The notes below the pieces were generated by a model, which was not told the DNA's origin, ran no database searches, and saw nothing but the letters and a program-made list of their open reading frames with translations. Source: Hanleya hanleyi (lineage: Eukaryota; Mollusca; Polyplacophora; Lepidopleurida; Hanleyidae). Taken from it: a DNA stretch of 64,000 bases. Shown here piece after piece: positions 19,194-31,000 of this stretch (position 1 is its first letter; every line of letters starts with the position of its first letter). The stretch is taken from NCBI GenBank assembly GCA_036873755.1, contig JAVTVY010019546.1, forward strand, positions 1 to 64,000, given 5' to 3'. The translations under genes were made by a program, and so were the position numbers.

Positions 19194-19581
19194 ATGAAGG
19201 ATCATCTCGTGTGCGCGTTTCTCAGTCTGACCCACGAGGTTTTTCCTCTAAGTGTATGATATGTGCTTCGAGATCACCGAAAGCATTTGGGATATGTGCG
19301 ATAGTGGCAAGTCACAACCCCAAGTCACTGTTATTCGGCTTCCTCGTAGTGGTTGGAGAAAATTCAAACGGGTGTTGAGTGGTGAACCGAACAGAAAACT
19401 AGTCCATCTATGTCACGATATCTACGTACCCGTGATCGCTTCTTTGCTCAGTTGGCCAGCTGAACGAATCCATGATGCCTCCTTGCCGGATGTGCTCGAC
19501 GGTGTTATCGCGGACCGGTCAGTCTACGTGTTGGCAGTCAAAGAATCATTGGAAGACGCAATGACAGAGCCCAATACATAA
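19194..19581 (+). pseudogene. PC4-like Polinton protein, copy 3
   Basis: The ATG at 19194 gives MKDHLVCAFLSLTHEVF, then a frame change near 19245 to YDMCFEITESIWDMCD, VIRLPRSGWRKFKRVLSGEP and LVHLCHDIYVP. This is clearly homologous to 7089-7497 (IRLSREGWTKFKRVLSGE, LIHLCHDVYI). The RGPFxPxL and FTLxPxLW parts are eroded. It ends at 19581 after an acidic stretch. It is one of two Polinton genes left in the deleted element. Confidence 0.6.
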
Positions 19582-19659
19582 ATAGGGCACGTTATGAATG
19601 AAGACTAGTCCCAGGATCTAATAGAAGACACGTTTTACGGCGTAGAGTTACATCCTGGT

Positions 19660-19740
19660 GAAGAAATCCACTGCAGATTACTACCGTGCGGAACAGATGC
19701 TGAAAACCGAACGACGCCGAGGGACGACGTATTAGGTCAT
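19660..19740 (+). pseudogene. integrase chromodomain scrap
   Basis: The reading ADYYRAEQMLKTERRRG matches the chromodomain start of the large Polinton's integrase (DYYTVEQILKTERRRG, 8528-8575) and then stops. Its closeness to the PC4-like gene means about 1 kb of integrase core was deleted from this element. Confidence 0.6.
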
Positions 19741-19883
19741 ACCGAATTCGTTTAATTCGTGTGTCCTCGCCAGCCTGAAGAAACAGATATAACGCCTCTC
19801 CACATCAGTCCAGTCTATATTCAGACATGGACAGAGGGCATGCTGTAATGTTGTGGATAATAAAATGATTGACCTCAATCATG

Positions 19884-19921
19884 TGTTGTTGTTGTTGTTG
19901 TTGTTGTTTTTGTTGTTGTTC
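19884..19921. repeat. (TTG)n microsatellite
   Basis: GTT/TTG triplets run with one interruption. It gives a poly-Thr frame on the minus strand (20291-19875), which I regard as spurious. Confidence 0.9.
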
Positions 19922-22218
19922 TCATTGAACTAGTGGAGCAGAACAGGTCCACACCCTTCGTAAATGTATATTTTGATGAATGTAGGCACTGACACAGAGT
20001 TGTGGAAACAAACTTATTTACTAAAAATGTTCCCAGAGACAAGTTTCTTGTGGGCCTGAAATGACAGCTTATGTTTCTAGCTTCATGCCATGATAATAGA
20101 ATGCGATAAGGGTGGGTGTACAGCTCTTTTGGGTACCGGTAACATACATTTGTTTGTGTAAAATTGAAACACAGTGTTATGCTAAAGTGAGACCTTGCAA
20201 TTAGTTCTGATATGCTAATTGGAGTAGGATATGGAGGGGTATGACTGCGGACATAGCTTAATCTCATGTCAATTACGGAGATAATTTTCACTGCTTATGT
20301 AGGTGATGTTAATGGATGTAACTTAGTACTCAACAGCAAGTCGCGTAGGCTCTTATTTTTAGTTTAGGCAATAACCAGTCTCTAGTCAAATGGTCCTTTC
20401 TTTAATATTGACTGGAGCTCGTATTCTTCTTCTTGTCGTCGGTCTCTTCCTGAGTGTTGAGTGTCAGTATTTTTTTATTGGCATGATCTCGAATGACCTG
20501 GGAGATTAAAGTGGGCATTCAATTGGCCATCGTTTTTTAACAATATGTCTGATTTATGACGTGTAGCTCGTATTCTGAGTGCATTCACGGTTCATCCGAC
20601 ATATTGTTTTAGGCATTTATTGCACGTTATGAGATAAATCACGTTGGCAGAGTCACAGTTGAGACATTCCCTCATTTGGTACTCATGTTTGTTTGTTCCT
20701 GAAAGTAGAACGCGTGGCCATAACGAAGCTAAATTTACACCGCTCAATCACACATTTTTCAGATCACCCATCACCATACATGGGACGATTGTGTTTGGTC
20801 CTAAGAGGTTCAAAGCCGCGTATGTCCCCTTTGTTATAACTCGTAATTTGTCAGAGAGTGTCCGATTTTATTTTACGGAGAAAACGGATGGAGGAGCCTG
20901 GAGGCCTTAGTGCCTTGAACACGATAGAGCACGACTGATTGAAATACCGGAGATCACTAGAATTCACGTGAAATCGAATAATATGAGACCTTAACCTTAA
21001 ATAAACATAACGAGAACTTTCCATAGAATCACCCCAATTGGACCGGTATGGAGCACCTAATCCCATTTGAAACCACAGACACGGACGCAACCATTCCAAC
21101 CCGAGCCGCTCTTTCTCTACTACTGATTACTTCACAATGACTTTGCAGTCACACCATGATCAGAAAAGTGTATGACTATACACAAAGACAGCTTCAAACC
21201 GAGACCCAGTACGTTTAATATGGGTCCCATATGGCCCATCTTCCCCGCTCCTGCGCATCCACGAAATATATCTTTCTCTAATACACCTCGAATGTTCATG
21301 CGTACCATGTCGTCAGTTCTTGTAAAAACCACCCCAATCGTAATCTACACCACGAGAGCTTCATGACGAGACTCTGCACGAACCATTGGGATCCATATGC
21401 CCCATCTAGACACACTAGACAGGATGTGAAGTTCATTTTCGCATGAGTACGTGAACTCCGGAATCCAGTGTTTGCATACATCCGCCAGTCACGTGACCAG
21501 TATTGATTTCAAGCCGAAACTGACCTAAACCGGAAGTAACCTCTTACAGAAATTGACGTCATAACCGGAACCCCCCCCCCCCCCCCCCCCACACACACAC
21601 CTCTCACCCGACGGAACCGACAAATTTGCCCCTTCTATACTACACGTAGTAAAGTGAGTGGCCCCGAAGCTTATGCATACGTGGGCTGGTAATTTTATGC
21701 AAAATATACCTCAATTATAAGGTCAATAAGAAAAGTTAGAAACTTGATTTCCGGATCAGGTTCCCATGATCTAGAGAGGATGCAGGAATGCATTGTGGGA
21801 CGTAAATCACGATATGTTATTTTTTTAGGATTTCAATTTGTGTACAGTTTTACAGGAAAGACGATACAGAAATTGTGGCTTCGGTCCTTCCGAAAAAATG
21901 GATGACAGAGTGAAAATTCCTGGCTGGAAAAAAAAATAGATTAGCACAGATTCATCATTATGTGCAACCGAATCATCATTATGTGCAACCGAACTTCTGT
22001 TTGGTGGGTTATATGCTACCAGAATGGCAACCCGCGTTACTTAACCACACCTTCGTTTGCCCTTAACGTTTTATTTATTTCATATTACTTTTAAGCATAT
22101 AATATGGGGAGTGGTTGCCAGTGCCTGTCGAATATGGGATCTAAGATCTGTCTGAGAACATTTGTGACATAACTGTCACGTCTTGAGATATAATTTTTTA
22201 GATTGCTTTTTATGTCAG

Positions 22219-22399
22219 GTGCATGCCTTACCTCCACCGTACATGGCTATGAATAGTGAAGACTGTTTGGAAACAAAGGCACCTGGATTTGTCAACCACC
22301 TTAAGAACTACAAAATCTATACCATCGAATCCTGCTTTATGGAATGTCAAGCCGATTTCGCCACAAAAAAATGCGGCTGTCAGCATTTCTTCGACAAAG
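22219..22399 (+). CDS. DEG/ENaC channel, extracellular-domain exon
   Basis: The exon is bounded by a 3' splice site (TTTTTATGTCAG, AG at 22217-22218) and a 5' splice site (AAAG/GTATGC at 22399/22400). It encodes VHALPPPYMAMNSEDCLETK, then YKIYTIESCFMECQADFATK and KCGCQHFFDK. The LPPPY...C, YTxxxCxxEC and KCGC pattern is diagnostic of the extracellular domain of degenerin/ENaC/ASIC/FaNaC sodium channels. It starts in phase 0 and leaves one base of the next codon (phase 1). The upstream exons (TM1 and N-terminus) were not found; they may lie left of the transposon cluster or outside the window. Confidence 0.85.
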
Positions 22400-23600
22400 G
22401 TATGCCCCATGAAAATGTTATCTATGGTTATCCGTTTACCATCTGTCCAAAGATATAATACTAGAAAATCCCATTCTTCACAAATTTTGTAACGGTGTAT
22501 TTCAGTAGATAGTAAAAGGAAAGATTGGGAACAGATGGATTCCTTACTTAATAAGTATAAACTCTGTTGAACGTTCTGGGCTACTGGTACCATTAGTTAA
22601 TAAGTATAAAATGCCATACGTGACCTAAGGTTTAGCTCTACGAGTGTAGGTTGCGCATACCGCCGACGATCACCTATATAGAGAGAGAGAGAGAGAGGGA
22701 GAGAGCCGCACGTATCACAGTGATCACGAATCACCCGCAGCGTGATCGATCACACGTATCAATTGATTAGGTCACAAGTATAAAGAACCATCAGTGCCTC
22801 CTAGTTTCCCGTCAATAACTTACATATACTTCTGAAGATCGCCTATATGCATAGGATCGCACCTATAACCCAGCTCACTAATCCCCCGCGGCGCGATCGA
22901 TTGCCCCGGTGAAAGTACGAACGCATGCATTCGTATACGGGTTAAAACCAGCGAACTGAATTGCCACGAGTCACTGTGCATCCATGCCAGACCATATATA
23001 CCTAAAGCACACAGACCTCAAACACAGACCTCTTTTTTATCAAAATATACTGCGCAAATAGGTATAATCTGTATTTGTACACTAAAGGCTTTGAATTACA
23101 GTTTTTTGACAAAGAAAGCCAATTTTGCGCAAATTTATTTTCTGACTCAAAATCGGTAGGGGCAAAATCGGTGAAACTTACATCGTTGAATACCCATAGA
23201 GAGGCACATTGTTCGTTCTCAATTTTGACGTCATAGTGATGTCATAAAATCAATTAGACGGAATTTGGAAAAGTCTCTGTATCTCTAGAACTGAAGAGGT
23301 TATAGAGAAGTTACCCCAGACAGACGCTCATCTTTTGGTCGATATGATGATGTGATAGTCCCGTCATAATATGAATCAGACAGATTTTTAAAAGTGTGCA
23401 TATCTCCGAAACGGGAGGAGAAGCGATCAGAAGAATGAAAATCGTTCAACTGGATACAAAATTGTGGGGAAAAGAGATTTAAAATGCTGAAACGCACAGA
23501 AGGAACAAACACGATGCTACAATATCAATCGTTTTAATAGCGAATGTCAATGCTTATACTTGATGTATCACCAGTGATCTACTTGTAATATATTATACAG

Positions 23601-23735
23601 AGTGCATGCTGCGGGGTGTGATATCACGATTTGTCAGCTCGAGACAGGTGATGTTCAACGAGTGCGAACCATGAGTTGAACATCAACTGTCGAGAGCAAG
23701 CAAATTGTGATATCACACCCCGTAGCATACACTAC
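23601..23735. repeat. foldback element 1 (arms about 57 bp, loop about 15 nt)
   Basis: The left arm runs GCATGCTGCGGGGTGTGATA to GGTGATGTTCAAC and the right arm GTTGAACATCAACTG to TATCACACCCCGTAGCATAC. The two pair along almost the whole length with about six mismatches. No protein is encoded. Confidence 0.9.
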
Positions 23736-24644
23736 CTGTTTTATTATGCCGAAAAAGTAGGTATGCAGTGTATCAGAGATATTTTCTATAATATTCATGG
23801 CGGCTCGAATTTGGTATGGTCGTGCCGCCCAACACTATCCGTTTAACAAAATTATGGTTATTTTATTTTGGAGTTTTCTCAGGATGAAATAAGCATCCTC
23901 CCGATCGACTCAAGTTATGACATCATTTCTTTCACTGGTGACAGAACGAACACCTGGCGTGAAGTGTACATGCACAAGCTCAACGTGGCGGGTATAGGAA
24001 AGACATTTGAACGTGCGCTTTTAGTTAGATCAGATAAATTCGCCTATTCCGGCTATTACAGAGACTGCTCAATTGTCTCGAGACCGTGCGCTATTTCTTC
24101 GAGATCATGCACTATTGCCTCGAAACCGCGCGCTATCACAAATTCTATAACACTTGTGTTAATAACATCGAGCTAACCGTGCATTTATTACACGTTTTAG
24201 CACAGTTATGTGAAATCAATACCCTTCAGGTGCAGGTGTTCATTGGGAGATTCCATTTCACAAGTTGGATGAGGAAAGGGACGTCTGCTTTCATACAAGT
24301 AACAATCGATGAAAACAAACAAACAAATTACGAGATAAAATTTCTTTCTCAAGTTTAGCTGTTGTTTCCATCGTGAAATTGATTAACAGAGCGACACAAA
24401 TAGATATATATCCACGTAATTTCCACAAAGCTTACGCAGCTGACAGTATCACTCCCCATTTGAGGGACCACATAAACTCGTCCACTGACATTGGCACGAT
24501 GCCAACCGAGACGGGATCATCAGTGGTCGAGTTTTTTCAAGAAAGGGGAGCAGTGTTGTCAAAGTTTAGAATATCTTTTCAACCTTTCATTATAATCTTT
24601 GTTGATAATCAATTTGGGTAGTGCAAAAGAATAGCAATAATGTT

Positions 24645-24789
24645 TTCATATGCGTGCTCAATGGTTATTTTACGCACGGTCAGTGTGGGAAAGATTATAA
24701 ATTTTAGGGCGGGGGCTTCGCCCTTGCCCTAAAATATAAACTTTTCCACCCTAACCGTGCGTAAAATAACCATTGAGCACGCCTATGAA
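24645..24789. repeat. foldback element 2 (arms about 64 bp, loop about 14 nt)
   Basis: TTCATATGCGTGCTCAATGG at the left pairs with CCATTGAGCACGCCTATGAA at the right. The arms continue through TTATTTTACGCACGGT and the AAATTTTAGGGC stem, closing on a GGGGCTTCGCCC mini-hairpin at 24712-24723. Confidence 0.9.
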
Positions 24790-25146
24790 CAAAATTATTT
24801 CTTAAATTACAGAACGTCATGTGATCGAGTTCCAACATATCAGGGTGAACAAATCTTATATGAGGTATAATAATAACTAATAATGTATTAAATAGACTGC
24901 ATTCTTTCGTTATGGGCTTGCCAAGCAGGGCTTTTCCAGACATTACATCTCATGCGCTTGTAGGTACTGGTAGATTGACCTATTTCAACAGGAAAGGCGT
25001 TTTTTCGTGTCACTCTCATCATCTGAAGCGTAATTTCTTTTACGGTAATCAGTTCAATGTTCGTTCCCGCCGACCAGCTGACCATTTCCTCGTTGAAACT
25101 TTTCGTTACTCCACTTATTACGAGTTAACGACTGTGTTAGTTTAGG

Positions 25147-25317
25147 TTCGCGAAACTCCGTCGGGGGGTTTCAGTCGGCGTAGGTAGAACGGGGCATTGC
25201 CCTTATGGACGTTATACGTTTCACAGGATCAGGATCAGGATCTTAGCGCCTGATAACTTTGGTGGATGCCCCGTTCTACCCCGCGACGGCGGAAATTCTC
25301 AAGGAGTTTCGCGAATC
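25147..25317. repeat. foldback element 3 (arms about 52 bp, loop about 70 nt)
   Basis: TTCGCGAAACTCC at the left pairs with GGAGTTTCGCGAA at the right, and GTAGAACGGGGCAT with ATGCCCCGTTCTAC. The loop contains three AGGATC words. It is similar in size and setting to foldbacks 1 and 2 but different in sequence. Confidence 0.85.
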
Positions 25318-26313
25318 TAGACCAACAGAGTTCGAACTTATATCACCTCTCATTAACTCATATAACAATCTTTAATTCGGATAAAGCTACTATACAACCC
25401 CATGTATGTGCCACAGAACTAGCCTCAGGACATTGCCAGGTGGGATCGATCAAGTTGTAGGTGATTTGTGACCTCCAACATATACATATTGGCGAACTTC
25501 GACGGTATGTGCAACATACTGACGTAAAACTAGCCTGAGGGCATGGATGGTATTTTGTGCTTTTTAACTAAGCGGACCGCTGATATAACAAAAAAAGTTC
25601 TACCCTGAAATTATCAAGGCGGGTTGAAAAAGTTGACATCGTCCTGGGTTGATCGACGATGAAGAAGACCTAAACGTTCCCTCCTTTTACTATCTACTTA
25701 TCTGGTGTACATTTCTAGCATCGTATAAATGCTGATGTGCGATATATATGGACCACCTGAATCCATATATCCATCATCATCATCTTCGCACTCCCAATAA
25801 TGGACACAACCATTGCTTCCTGTGTTGAATTTCGAAACCGTAATATCGTGACTGATTTAGATACTGAACCTATTCCAAATCCTTTCCAAAATTGACATGA
25901 GAATGGAATTAGGTATGTCTATGAATATAGAAGTACAGTAGTACAATACTGTTCGTCCTCAGACAATAACGACTACGATGGTTATGCAAAGCAAGATTCT
26001 CGTCGATATAGCGTTTCGTGAGCGAGAATGAAACGGACTGAGAAATAATCATTTCAAGCATTTCTACCTATAATTATATACATAAGAAAACTGATATAGG
26101 TGTGTAATATTGGCATCGTTCCTGGTCACCATTGTATTTTGTATCTAATTGTTATATGGTGAGATTGTCTTGGTGGTTTCTAGTGATCGATGCTTTATAC
26201 CGTCTGTACAAATAATTTTGATTGTCATTATTTGTGACTAAAATTACAAGGTGAAGCGTGAATCCGTGAAGGTTGGTCATCACAGCGACAATCGACGGGT
26301 GTAATACCTATGG

Positions 26314-26385
26314 GCGGTCATAGCTCGGTCGGTAGGGCATCGGCGCGATAAGCCGTGGTCGTGGATTCGTATCCCGCTGACGACC
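26314..26385 (+). repeat. tRNA-derived SINE-like copy 1
   Basis: The 72-nt tRNA-like body has a degenerate A box (TAGCTCGGTCGGTAGGGC) and B box (GGATTCGTATCCC). Acceptor and T-stem each carry mismatches. It shares 12 bp before (TAATACCTATGG) and about 40 bp after (TTTCT...TCTCAAAAA...CATTTCAT) with copy 2, so both belong to a dispersed family rather than being tRNA genes. Confidence 0.6.
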
Positions 26386-26529
26386 AATTTATTTTTTCTC
26401 TCTCAAAAAACATTTCATATGTATATATGCGCAGTGGCGGGCTATACGCCATACCAAATATCATTTCTTCATTACAAAGCCAGTTGCGCACATTGCAACA
26501 CCGAGAGAGAAGATTGGCCATCACAGGGA

Positions 26530-26890
26530 CAATCCACGGGTGTAAATTGGAGCGATATGTAAGAGGTATGAAAAATTGACGACGTCTGGTGACTAAAAGC
26601 AACCATATGACTCTACAGGAAAGTATTCGACACCTACCATTCAGACCCGAGAATACGGTGGATTTTCGGACGTAGGCTTACATGTAGCCTTAGTATCTCA
26701 GCCGCGCTTTTATTGCAGCTGTTCATGTGGAGACTATAAAGTATTCACACGGCCCCTAGCACCGGCTTAAGCGGAATTAGATACGCTAGCTCGGGAGCTG
26801 TGATGACAAATCAGATCAAACAGCTACTCTGATGTTAATGGATGAGCACCATGGACGTCTGATGGAGTAAACGCCTCAACATGAGGTAAC
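26530..26890 (+). repeat. dispersed repeat, inverted partner at 44.29-44.70 kb
   Basis: Landmarks in order are TTGGAGCGATATGTAAGAGG, GACGTCTGGTGACTAAAAGC, CAGACCCGAGAATACGGTGG, CAGCTGTTCATGTGGAGACT, CGGCCCCTAGCACCGGCTTA and GGAGCTGTGATG. All of these occur in reverse order and complement between 44.29 and 44.70 kb. The CACGGCCCCTAG part also resembles the RT-element tail. Confidence 0.8.
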
Positions 26891-26956
26891 CTGGTAAATG
26901 CAAGAAACCTAGAAAAACAAACTTGTAATGTCCGACGTCGGCTATAATACCTATGG

Positions 26957-27028
26957 GCCGTCATAGCTCAGTTGGTAGAGCACCAGCGCGATAAGCCGGG
27001 GTCGCGGGTTCGAATCCCGCTGACGACC
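26957..27028 (+). tRNA. tRNA-like sequence, anticodon loop GAT, probably SINE head
   Basis: The 72-nt cloverleaf has acceptor GCCGTCA/TGACGAC with one C-A mismatch, D arm GCTC-AGTTGGTA-GAGC, anticodon loop GCGATAA (GAT, Ile) and T arm GCGGG-TTCGAAT-CCCGC. A and B boxes are near consensus, so Pol III recognition is plausible. Against a functional tRNA: position 33 is C rather than T, the anticodon stem has an A-C mismatch, GAT-Ile is not the normal animal cytosolic isoacceptor, and its flanks are shared with copy 1. Confidence 0.4.
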
Positions 27029-27729
27029 AATTATTATTTCTGTCTCAAAAACCATTTCATAAGGCGAAGCGATTGTTCGACAATGGGCCTCATAGACTTG
27101 TGTTTGTAATAAAAACGTGGATTCTACTAACATTTTCCTCATTTCGACTGAATCTGTAATCTAAACCGTAACACAGATCATTATTTTCCATCAGATGGCT
27201 TGATATGGCTAATATATCATCGCTCTTGGATATTTGTATCTGATACCGCTCAAGTCCGTGAAATGGGTGGTATAGTCATGTCATCCGAGGTGTCTAAACG
27301 AACAGCTACAATGAAAGTGTGACTGAAATACAAAACATCACAAGAATCATTTTTGGATCTTGGGATGAATTTAGATATGATGCAGTCATGATATTGGCCT
27401 ATGGGATCATGTGTTAACTTGTTAGTACTCCAACTTCTCCCCCCCCCCCCCCCCATCTGTGTATGTTGCGTTCAAAATCGCGAGACGTTTACATGTTTTG
27501 TTATACTACAATTTTTGTAATTTATTGAAAATATACGTATGCATCTATCATAGGCCAGGCAACTCTGATTGTACCTGACCATATGAACACATGATGGGCT
27601 GGGTGTATTGTTGTAGCACACATTCATCTCCCAATAGAGATTGATTATAGCATGACTACAGATCAGACAGCATCCAATGAAACTCGAGCAAACAACTTCC
27701 ATTATGTTACTATCATGGTACTATTACAG

Positions 27730-27786
27730 GAAATGCCAGCTTATGCAGTTTGCGGCAGATTGTGCAGTGCTACATTCCAGCCAGAC
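27730..27786 (+). CDS. DEG/ENaC channel, 57-nt exon after the KCGC motif
   Basis: The acceptor is TACTATTACAG (AG 27728-27729) and the donor GAC/GTAAGT (27786/27787). Read in phase 1, as required by the exon at 22219-22399, it completes a Gly codon and gives NASLCSLRQIVQCYIPAR. This supplies the C...C spacing expected after KCGC in DEG/ENaC channels. Read in phase 0 it is open too but matches nothing, so the phase agreement is the main evidence. It ends in phase 1. The next exon, which should hold the CxC...C region, was not found. Confidence 0.65.
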
Positions 27787-28099
27787 GTAAGTTATCATTG
27801 CAGTTTACACCCGCCTATGTTTTCATGCTCCAGATAATGTAATTGATAATGGAACAACAGAGACGATAATGAAGACGATCAGATCCCGTATATCAATATT
27901 TCGCCTAATTACTTCAGACAACATGTAGACTCTATTAGACAGGTCATTGGTTTGATCTAAGCAAAGCGTGATTGAGATACATCACACATCTGGAAAAGAG
28001 AGAAATTAATGTCGATTGAAGAGTAGTTATCAGTACTGTTCAGCATTTAACATCTGAAACAACGCTACTGTGTCTTACTGGCATCATTGACTATTTTAA

Positions 28100-31000
28100 T
28101 TTCTATCGTGTACATAGTTGGATTTGTGATAGATATCATTGTGACAGATATCACCGTTATAGATACCAGCGTGATTGATATCAATGTGATCAGTGTGAAA
28201 GATATCAGTGTGATAGACACCAGTGTGATCAGTGCGATATATATCAGTGTGATAGATATCAGTGTGATGGGTATCACAGTGATAGAAATCAGTGTGATCA
28301 GTGCGATAGATATCAGTGTGACAGATATCACCGTTATAGATACCAGCGTGATAGATATCAGTGTGATCAGTGTGAAAGATATCAGTGTGATAGACACCAG
28401 TGTGATCAGTGTGATATATATCAGTGTGACAGATATCAGTGTGATGGGTATCACAGTGATAGATATCAGTGTGATCAGTGCGATAGATATCGGTGTGATA
28501 GATACCAGTGTGATAGATATCAATGTGATAGATACCAGTGTGATCACTGTGACAGATATCAGTGTGATCAGTTTGATAGATATCAGTCGGTGGATATCAG
28601 TGTGATACATATCAGTGTGATAGATATCAGCGTGATAGATATCAGTGTGATCGGTGTGATAGATATCAGTGTGATAGATATTAATATGGTAAATATCAGT
28701 GTGATAGATATCAGCGTGACCAGTGTGATAGATACCAGTGTGATCAGTGTGGTAGATAGTAGTATGATATAATTCGGTGTGATAGATATCGGTGTGATAG
28801 ATATCAGTGTGATCCGTGTAATAGATATCAGTGTGATAGATATCAGTGTGATAGATAGCAGTGTGATAGATACCAGTATGATAGATACTAGTGTGATCAG
28901 TATGAAATATATTAGTGTTAAAGATATCAATGTGATAGATATCAGAGCGAGAGATATCAGTGCGATCAGTGTGATAGATATCGGTGTGATATCAGTTTGG
29001 TAGACACCTGTGTGATAGATAACAGTGTGATCAGTGTGAAAGATATCAGTGTGGCAGATATCAGTATGACATAAATCGGTGTGATAGATATCAGTGTGAT
29101 AGATATCAGTGTGATCAGTGTGATAGATATCAGTGTGATAGATATCAGTGTGATTAGCGTCATAGATGTCAGTGTGATAGATACCAGTGGGATAGATATC
29201 AGTGTGATGGATATCAGTGTGATCAGTGTGATAGATATCAGTGTGATACATATCAGTGTGATTAGCGTCATAGATGTCAGTGTGATAGATACCAGTGGGA
29301 TAGATATCAGTGTGATGGATATCAGTGTGATAGATATCAGTGTGATAGATATCCCAGTGACAGATATCAGTGTGGTCAGTGTGAAAGATAATGGTGTGAT
29401 AGATACCAGTGTGATAGGTGTGATAGATATCAGTGTGATAGATATCAGTGTGATGGATATCCCAGTGACAGATATCAGTGTGGTCAGTGTGAAAGATAAT
29501 GGTGTGATAGATACCAGTGTGATAGGTGTGATAGATATCAGTGTGATAGATATCAGTGTGATGGATATCCCAGTGATAGATACCAGTGTGATAGGTTTGA
29601 TAGATATCAGTGTGATAGATATCAGTGTGATGGATATCAATGTGGTAGATATCAGTGTGATCAGTGTGATAGATATCAGTGTGATAGATATCAGTGTGAC
29701 GGATATCAGCGTGATAGATATCAGTGTGATAGATATCAGTGTGATCAGTGTGATAGATATCAGTGTGATAGATATCAGTGTGACGGATATCAGCGTGATA
29801 GATATCAGTGCGATGAATATCAGTGTGGGAGATGTCGTGTGATCAGTGTGATAGATATTAGTGTGACAGATATCAGTGTGGTAAATAGCAGTGTGATAGA
29901 TATCAGTAGAAAGATATCAGTGTGATAAATGTGAGTGTGATAGATATCAGCGTGAAAGATATCATTGTGATCAGTGTGATAGATATCGGTGTGATAGATA
30001 CCAGTGTAATAGATACCAGTGTAATAGATACCAGTGTGATAGATATCAGCGTGAAAGATATCAGTGTGATCAGTGTGATAGATATCAGTGTGATAGATAC
30101 CAGTGTAATAGATACCAGTGTGACAGATATCAGCGTGAAAGATATCAGTGTGATAGATATCAGTGTAATAGATACCAGTGTAATAGATACCAGTGTGATA
30201 GATATCAGCGTGAAAGATATCAGTGTGATCAGTGTGACAAATATCGGTGTGACAGATACCAATGTGATAGATACCAGTTGATAGATTCCAGTTAGTTCCG
30301 TGTGATAGATGTCCGCGTGATAGATATCAGTGTGATATATATCGGTGTGATCAGTGTGACAGATATCGGTGTGATAGATACCAGTGTGATAGATACCAGT
30401 GTGATCAGTGTGATAGATTTCAGTGTGATAGATACCAATCAGTGTGGTGAATATCAGTGTGATTAGTGTGATACATATCAGTGTGATGCCTGATCAGTAT
30501 GATAGATTTCAGTGTGATAGATACCAACGTGATAGATATCGGTGTGATCAGTGTATATATCAGTGGGATGGATATCAGTGTGATAGATATCAGTCTGATC
30601 AGTATGATAGATTTCAGTGTGATAGTTACCAGTGTAATCATTGTGATAGATATCACTGTGATAGATCATCAGTGAATAGATACCATTGTGATAGATATCA
30701 GCGTGATGGATATCAGTGTGGTAGATACCAACGTGACAGATATCAGTGTGATCACTGTGTCAGATATCGGTGTGATAGATACCAGTGTGATCAGTGGGAT
30801 AGATATCAGTGTGCTAGATATCAGTTTGATAGATCATCAGTGTGATAGATGTCATTGTCTTCGATATCATTGTCATTGATAGCAGTGTGATAAATATTAG
30901 TGTGATAATTGCTAGTGTAATAGATATCAGTGTAATAGATCATCAGTAGATAGATGTTAGTGTGATCAGCGTGATATATAACAGTGCGATAGATATCAGT

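Larger units (their letters stand above)
18808..21645 (+). mobile_element. deleted Polinton derivative (2.8 kb) with inverted termini
   Basis: The left end AGTAGTATAGAAGGGCAAAT (18808) is matched in reverse at 21622-21643 (ATTTGCCCCTTCTATACTAC). Further inside, GTGAAGCTCTTGTG...GACTACGACTGGTG (18844-18880) matches the reverse complement of 21330-21366, followed by a GCATG...TTCGAGG block and an AGAGAAAGA block. Between the arms lie a PC4-like Polinton gene and an integrase chromodomain scrap. The right arm carries an expanded poly-C/(AC)n run (21571-21600). No clear 6-bp duplication was found, so exact ends are tentative. Confidence 0.6.
22400..27729. other. DEG/ENaC intron with foldbacks, SINEs and unassigned sequence
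   Basis: No recognised gene. It holds a (GA)n run (22681-22697), three foldback elements (23601, 24645, 25147), two tRNA-like SINEs (26314, 26957), a dispersed repeat (26530-26890) and a poly-C run (27438-27453). An open stretch at 23881-24176 after a good acceptor (TTTTCTCAG) cannot join the exon at 22219 in frame, because phase 1 reading meets TGA at once. Confidence 0.55.

Noticed and set aside
19875..20291. Minus-strand ORF ending in a poly-Thr tract
   Set aside because: The Thr run is the (TTG)n microsatellite; the rest has no recognised motif.
18808..21645. Exact 6-bp target duplication for the mini-Polinton
   Set aside because: Bases outside the two ends (CCTATA and GTAGTA) do not match; the ends may be eroded, so no duplication is claimed.
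23868..24176. Possible channel exon after a TTTTCTCAG acceptor
   Set aside because: In the phase required by the exon at 22219-22399 it hits TGA at once, and its sequence does not resemble DEG/ENaC.
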